From assembly GCA_002281855.1 (NCBI GenBank), contig NCHQ01000001.1, positions 310,001 to 374,000 on the forward strand: DNA of 64,000 nucleotides, written 5' to 3'. This stretch comes from Rhodospirillales bacterium 24-66-33 (GTDB lineage Bacteria > Pseudomonadota > Alphaproteobacteria > Reyranellales > Reyranellaceae). Made by a program: the position numbers and the translations under genes. The notes below the pieces were generated by a model. That model was given only the letters and a program-made list of their open reading frames with translations, did not search any database and was not told where the DNA came from. Each line of letters begins with the position of its first letter. The stretch's first letter is position 1. Shown here piece after piece: positions 61,256 through 64,000 of the stretch.

Positions 61256-61290
61256 CCTATTGTGCGCCGCCTTTGAACCACCGCGCAATC
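61256..61290. repeat. Host copy of the 35-bp puuD 3'-end repeat
   Basis: The last ten codons and stop of the puuD gene; partner of 60459-60493. Confidence 0.85.
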
Positions 61291-62441
61291 ATGCGGCGCT
61301 CGGCATCGGTGATGTTGGTCATGTTGCCGGGCGGCATGACGCGCGAGGCGGCAGCCTGCTGGTTGATGGCCGCGGCCATCGCGTGAATTTGTGCGGGGGT
61401 CTCGAGCAATAGTCCCTTGGGCGGCGCCAGGAAGCCCTCCTGCGTGGGTTTCGCCGCGTGGCAGGGCGTGCAGCGCGCCTGGATGATGGGCTGGACCTCG
61501 GCGAAGGCCACCGGTCCGCCACCGTCCGCACTGGGCCTCGGCAGGGCGAGCAGGGCGGTGAGGGCAATGAAGATGAAGCCCGCGGCCAGTACCAGCGGGT
61601 TGGCGTTGCCCTTGTGGCGCTGGACAAACCAGACGCGGATCAGGGCGCCGGCCATCGAGATCGTGAGCAGCAGCACCCAGTTCCATTCGTGGCCGTAGAG
61701 GCCGGCGTAATGGTTGCTGATCATCGTGAACAGCACGGGCAGTGTGAAATAGGTGTTGTGGACCGAGCGCTGGCGGCCGCGCAGCCCGTGGATCGGGTCG
61801 GGGATGCGGCCTTCCTCCTTGGCCTTCACCAGTTCGCGCTGGCCGGGGATGATCACGAAGTAGACGTTCAGCACCATGATGGTGCCGAGCATCGCGCCGA
61901 AATGGATGTAGGCGCCGCGGCCGGAGAAGATGTGGCAGAGCGCCCAGGCCGCGGCGACGCAGTAGAGGAAGACGAGTCCGCCCAGCACGACCTCGTCCTG
62001 GCCCAGGATCGACCGGCAGAGGAAATCGTAGACCAGCCAGCCCAGGACGAGGAATCCGAGTCCGATGGCGATCGCCTGCGGCTTCGTCAGCGGCAGGACC
62101 GACGGGTCGATCAGCGCGACCTCGGCCCCGTAGTAATAGACGAGGCAGAGCAGGAAGAAGCCGGTGACGAGCGTGGTGTAGGCTTCCCACTTGAACCAGT
62201 GCAGTTCAGGCGGCAGCCGCTCGGGCGCCACCTTGAACTTCTTGGCGGTGTAGAAGCCGCCGCCATGGACCGCCCAGACCTCGCCGCCGATTCCCTTGGC
62301 CTCGTCGGCCGGATCGAGAGGCTTGTGCAGATGGTTGTCCAGCCAGATGAAATAGAAGGAGGCGCCGATCCACGCGATGCCCACGATCATGTGGGCCCAG
62401 CGCAGGATCAGGTTCAGCCACTCGACGACGTACGGGTCCAT
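61257..62441 (-). CDS. puuD: PuuD-type urate oxidase (urate hydroxylase) with C-terminal cytochrome c
   Basis: A 394-residue inner-membrane protein. Eight or so hydrophobic segments form the DUF989/PuuD domain (WLNLILRWAHMIVGIAWIGA, GRGAYIHFGAMLGTIMVLNV, SVHNTYFTLPVLFTMISNHY). A cytochrome c domain follows with haem motif Cys324-T-P-Cys327-His328 and axial Met369 in SRVMPPGN. PuuD oxidises urate to 5-hydroxyisourate and passes electrons to the respiratory chain. The purine permease gene lies 20 bases upstream on the same strand, which supports purine use. The 3' end is copied at 60459. Confidence 0.93.
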   Translation of the reverse strand: MDPYVVEWLNLILRWAHMIVGIAWIGASFYFIWLDNHLHKPLDPADEAKGIGGEVWAVHGGGFYTAKKFKVAPERLPPELHWFKWEAYTTLVTGFFLLCLVYYYGAEVALIDPSVLPLTKPQAIAIGLGFLVLGWLVYDFLCRSILGQDEVVLGGLVFLYCVAAAWALCHIFSGRGAYIHFGAMLGTIMVLNVYFVIIPGQRELVKAKEEGRIPDPIHGLRGRQRSVHNTYFTLPVLFTMISNHYAGLYGHEWNWVLLLTISMAGALIRVWFVQRHKGNANPLVLAAGFIFIALTALLALPRPSADGGGPVAFAEVQPIIQARCTPCHAAKPTQEGFLAPPKGLLLETPAQIHAMAAAINQQAAASRVMPPGNMTNITDAERRMIARWFKGGAQ

Positions 62442-62461
62442 TGATCCTCTGGTGCGCAGAC

Positions 62462-63823
62462 CTAGTGCGCGGTCTCGGCTTCCCGTCCGGCTGCCGTGGC
62501 GTCGGCCACTGCCGCCGCGCCACTGCGCATGCCGTTGAAGTAGGCGTTGAGCGCTATGGCGGCGATCGAAGCCAATAAAATCCCGCTGTGCAAGAGGGGA
62601 CTTAGGGCTTTCGGCATGTGCCCGAAGAATCTCTCCGAAACCTGCGGGATCATGCCGAGGCCGATGCTGACGGCAACGACGTAGGTGTTGCCCGGATTGC
62701 CGCGGAAGTCGACGCGCGACAGGACGCGGATGCCGGTGGCGCAGATCATGCCGAACATGACGATGCCGGCGCCCCCCAGCACGAACTGCGGGATCGAGGC
62801 GACGATCGTGGCGATCTTGGGGACCAGGCCGAGGATCAGCATGATCACGCCGCCGGTTGCCGTGACCCAGCGCGAGCGCACGCCGGTGATGCCGACCAAG
62901 CCGACATTCTGCGAGAACGAGGTGTAGGGGAATGTATTGAACACGCCGCCGATCAGGGTGCCGAGACCGTCGGCGCGCAGGCCTCGCGTCATGTCTTCCT
63001 GGCCGATCGTGCGGTCGGTCACCTCGCCCAGGGCGAGAAAGACACCGGTCGATTCGATCATCACCACGATCAGGACCAGGCTCATCGTGAGGATCGCCAG
63101 CAGGTCGAATGTCGGCCAGCCGAACTGGAACGGATGGACGAGCTCGACCCACCTGGCCTGGGCGACGCCGGCGAAATTCACCTCGCCCAGCGCGAATGCC
63201 ACGCCGAATCCGGCGATCAGCCCCAGAAGGACGGCAATGTTGGCGAAGAAGCCCCTGCAGTATTTCGTGGCGCCGAGAATGACCAGAAGCACGAGAAGTG
63301 ACACGGCGAGATAGAGCGGGTCGCCGAAGCGCGGATTGCCGGCGCCGCCTGCCGCCCAATTGATGCCGACTCCCAACAGCGAAATGCCGACGACGGTTAT
63401 GATGGTCCCGGTGACCACCGGAGGAAACAACGGCAGGAGCCGGCTGATGAACGGCGCCACCAGGATGCCGAACAGGCCGGCGCCGATCACCGCGCCGTAG
63501 ATGCCGAGCAGGCCGAGGCTCGGATCGGCGGCCATCGCCAGCATCGGGCTGACCGCGGCGAAGGTGACCCCCATCATCACCGGCATCCGAATGCCGAAGC
63601 CGCGAAAGCCGATGCTCTGGATCAAGGTGGCGATGCCGCAGGCGAACAGGTCGGCGTTGATGAGGATCGCCACCTGCTCCTTCGGAAGCTTCAGCGCACT
63701 GCCGAGGATCAGGGGGACGGCGAGGGCGCCGGCGTACATCACGAGGACGTGTTGCAGGCCGAGGGGAAGCAGCCTGGCCAGGGGCGGCTTTTCATCCACC
63801 GGGTCCACGGTGTGGTCAGGCAT
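62462..63823 (-). CDS. Nucleobase:cation symporter-2 (xanthine/urate permease)
   Basis: A 453-residue permease of the NCS2/NAT family, from an ATG at 63823 with GGGGGGAGAAGATCG upstream. LGLQHVLVMYAGALAVPLIL opens helix 1. MPVMMGVTFAAVSPML, ESTGVFLALGEVTDR (the conserved Glu of helix 8) and GLGTLIGGVFNTFPYTSFSQ followed by NVGLV form the NAT signature; the segment FNTFPYTSFSQNVGL is typical of urate/xanthine transporters such as UacT and PucJ/K. Together with PuuD it forms a urate uptake-oxidation pair. Confidence 0.92.
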   Translation of the reverse strand: MPDHTVDPVDEKPPLARLLPLGLQHVLVMYAGALAVPLILGSALKLPKEQVAILINADLFACGIATLIQSIGFRGFGIRMPVMMGVTFAAVSPMLAMAADPSLGLLGIYGAVIGAGLFGILVAPFISRLLPLFPPVVTGTIITVVGISLLGVGINWAAGGAGNPRFGDPLYLAVSLLVLLVILGATKYCRGFFANIAVLLGLIAGFGVAFALGEVNFAGVAQARWVELVHPFQFGWPTFDLLAILTMSLVLIVVMIESTGVFLALGEVTDRTIGQEDMTRGLRADGLGTLIGGVFNTFPYTSFSQNVGLVGITGVRSRWVTATGGVIMLILGLVPKIATIVASIPQFVLGGAGIVMFGMICATGIRVLSRVDFRGNPGNTYVVAVSIGLGMIPQVSERFFGHMPKALSPLLHSGILLASIAAIALNAYFNGMRSGAAAVADATAAGREAETAH

Positions 63824-63980
63824 CGATCTTCTCCCCCCGAGCGATGTCGCCGCTTCCTCGCCCCCGGACCGCAACCGGCGGGCCACCCGGCCGAAACGCC
63901 AATTCAGACTCGCCTAAGGAAGTGGACGGCGGTAAATCGCCCTTTCGACTGTATCCGAAAGAATTTCGAGGGGAACGAGA

Positions 63981-64000
63981 ATGGCGGCTTTGGACCTTCC
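63981..64000 (+). CDS. 5' end of a gene running off the right edge
   Basis: An ATG at 63981 with GAGGGGAACGAGA upstream reads MAALDL before the window ends. The spacing and the promoter-sized gap (63824-63980) after the divergent permease gene make a start plausible. The product cannot be identified. Confidence 0.4.

Larger units (their letters stand above)
60459..61290. mobile_element. Small insert bounded by direct repeats of the puuD 3' end
   Basis: 35-bp direct repeats (60459-60493 and 61256-61290) enclose about 760 bases that are visibly AT-richer than the host DNA and carry one leucine-rich-repeat-like frame. The arrangement is that expected of an element integrated site-specifically at the 3' end of puuD, restoring its last codons. 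No integrase or transposase is present, so it is a passenger remnant, a mini-element or a duplication. Confidence 0.62.

Overview
This 64 kb window is high-GC, gene-dense chromosomal DNA. It most likely comes from a free-living, catabolically versatile alphaproteobacterium. The basis for that is the mix of gene families: four orphan Bug/TctC-type receptors, TauD- and PhyH-type dioxygenases, acyl-CoA and amidase genes, a divergent liv transporter, a PuuD-type urate oxidase and a CHCC zinc-finger protein. A Reyranella/Rhodospirillales-like host is my guess; nothing in the window proves it. Nearly all space is coding, with short gaps, ATGA start/stop overlaps and frequent strand switches.

Layout. 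1-5.1 kb: partial amino-acid receptor, VOC protein, aldehyde dehydrogenase, amidase with a small AtzG-like partner, thioesterase. 5.2-12.9 kb: HU protein, YdcF-like protein, THI5-type receptor, acyl-CoA dehydrogenase, cupin, then two divergent regulator/target pairs (HxlR/NmrA-like and GlxA-type AraC/DJ-1), the second with a perfect 11-bp inverted repeat at its start codon. 12.9-30 kb: efflux and uptake MFS proteins, two TauD/TfdA dioxygenases, serine hydrolase, SDR, three Bug receptors, second amidase, metallo-hydrolase, orphan sugar-type receptor and a LysR gene. 30.3-38.5 kb: complete branched-chain-amino-acid-type ABC transporter (receptor divergent from livGFHM), an RraA-like protein, a membrane adenylate cyclase and a MarC protein. 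38.7-44.2 kb: a membrane-fusion protein lacking its helical hairpin, a frameshifted LysR gene, and an OhrR-like MarR regulator divergent from a GMC oxidoreductase. 46-49.3 kb: UbiD/UbiX decarboxylase pair with SRPBCC and CopC-like proteins. 49.4-60.5 kb: a fourth Bug receptor, acyl-CoA synthetase, SDR, RidA, small exported proteins, MaoC and PhyH proteins, quinone reductase, enoyl-CoA hydratase, and a membrane-anchored nuclease-like gene overlapping a small acidic gene. 61.2-64 kb: PuuD urate oxidase with a purine permease.

The least ordinary parts are two small, AT-richer inserts, each bounded by direct repeats of a host gene's 3' end. One (44.36-45.95 kb) lies between an intact tRNA-Arg(CCG) gene and a 45-bp copy of its 3' half. 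It holds an unrecognised gene and a broken thermonuclease. The other (60.46-61.29 kb) lies between the 3' end of puuD and a 35-bp copy of that end, and carries a leucine-rich-repeat-like gene. Neither has a visible integrase, so both look like remnants or small passenger elements. The second sits directly against the nuclease/immunity-like pair.
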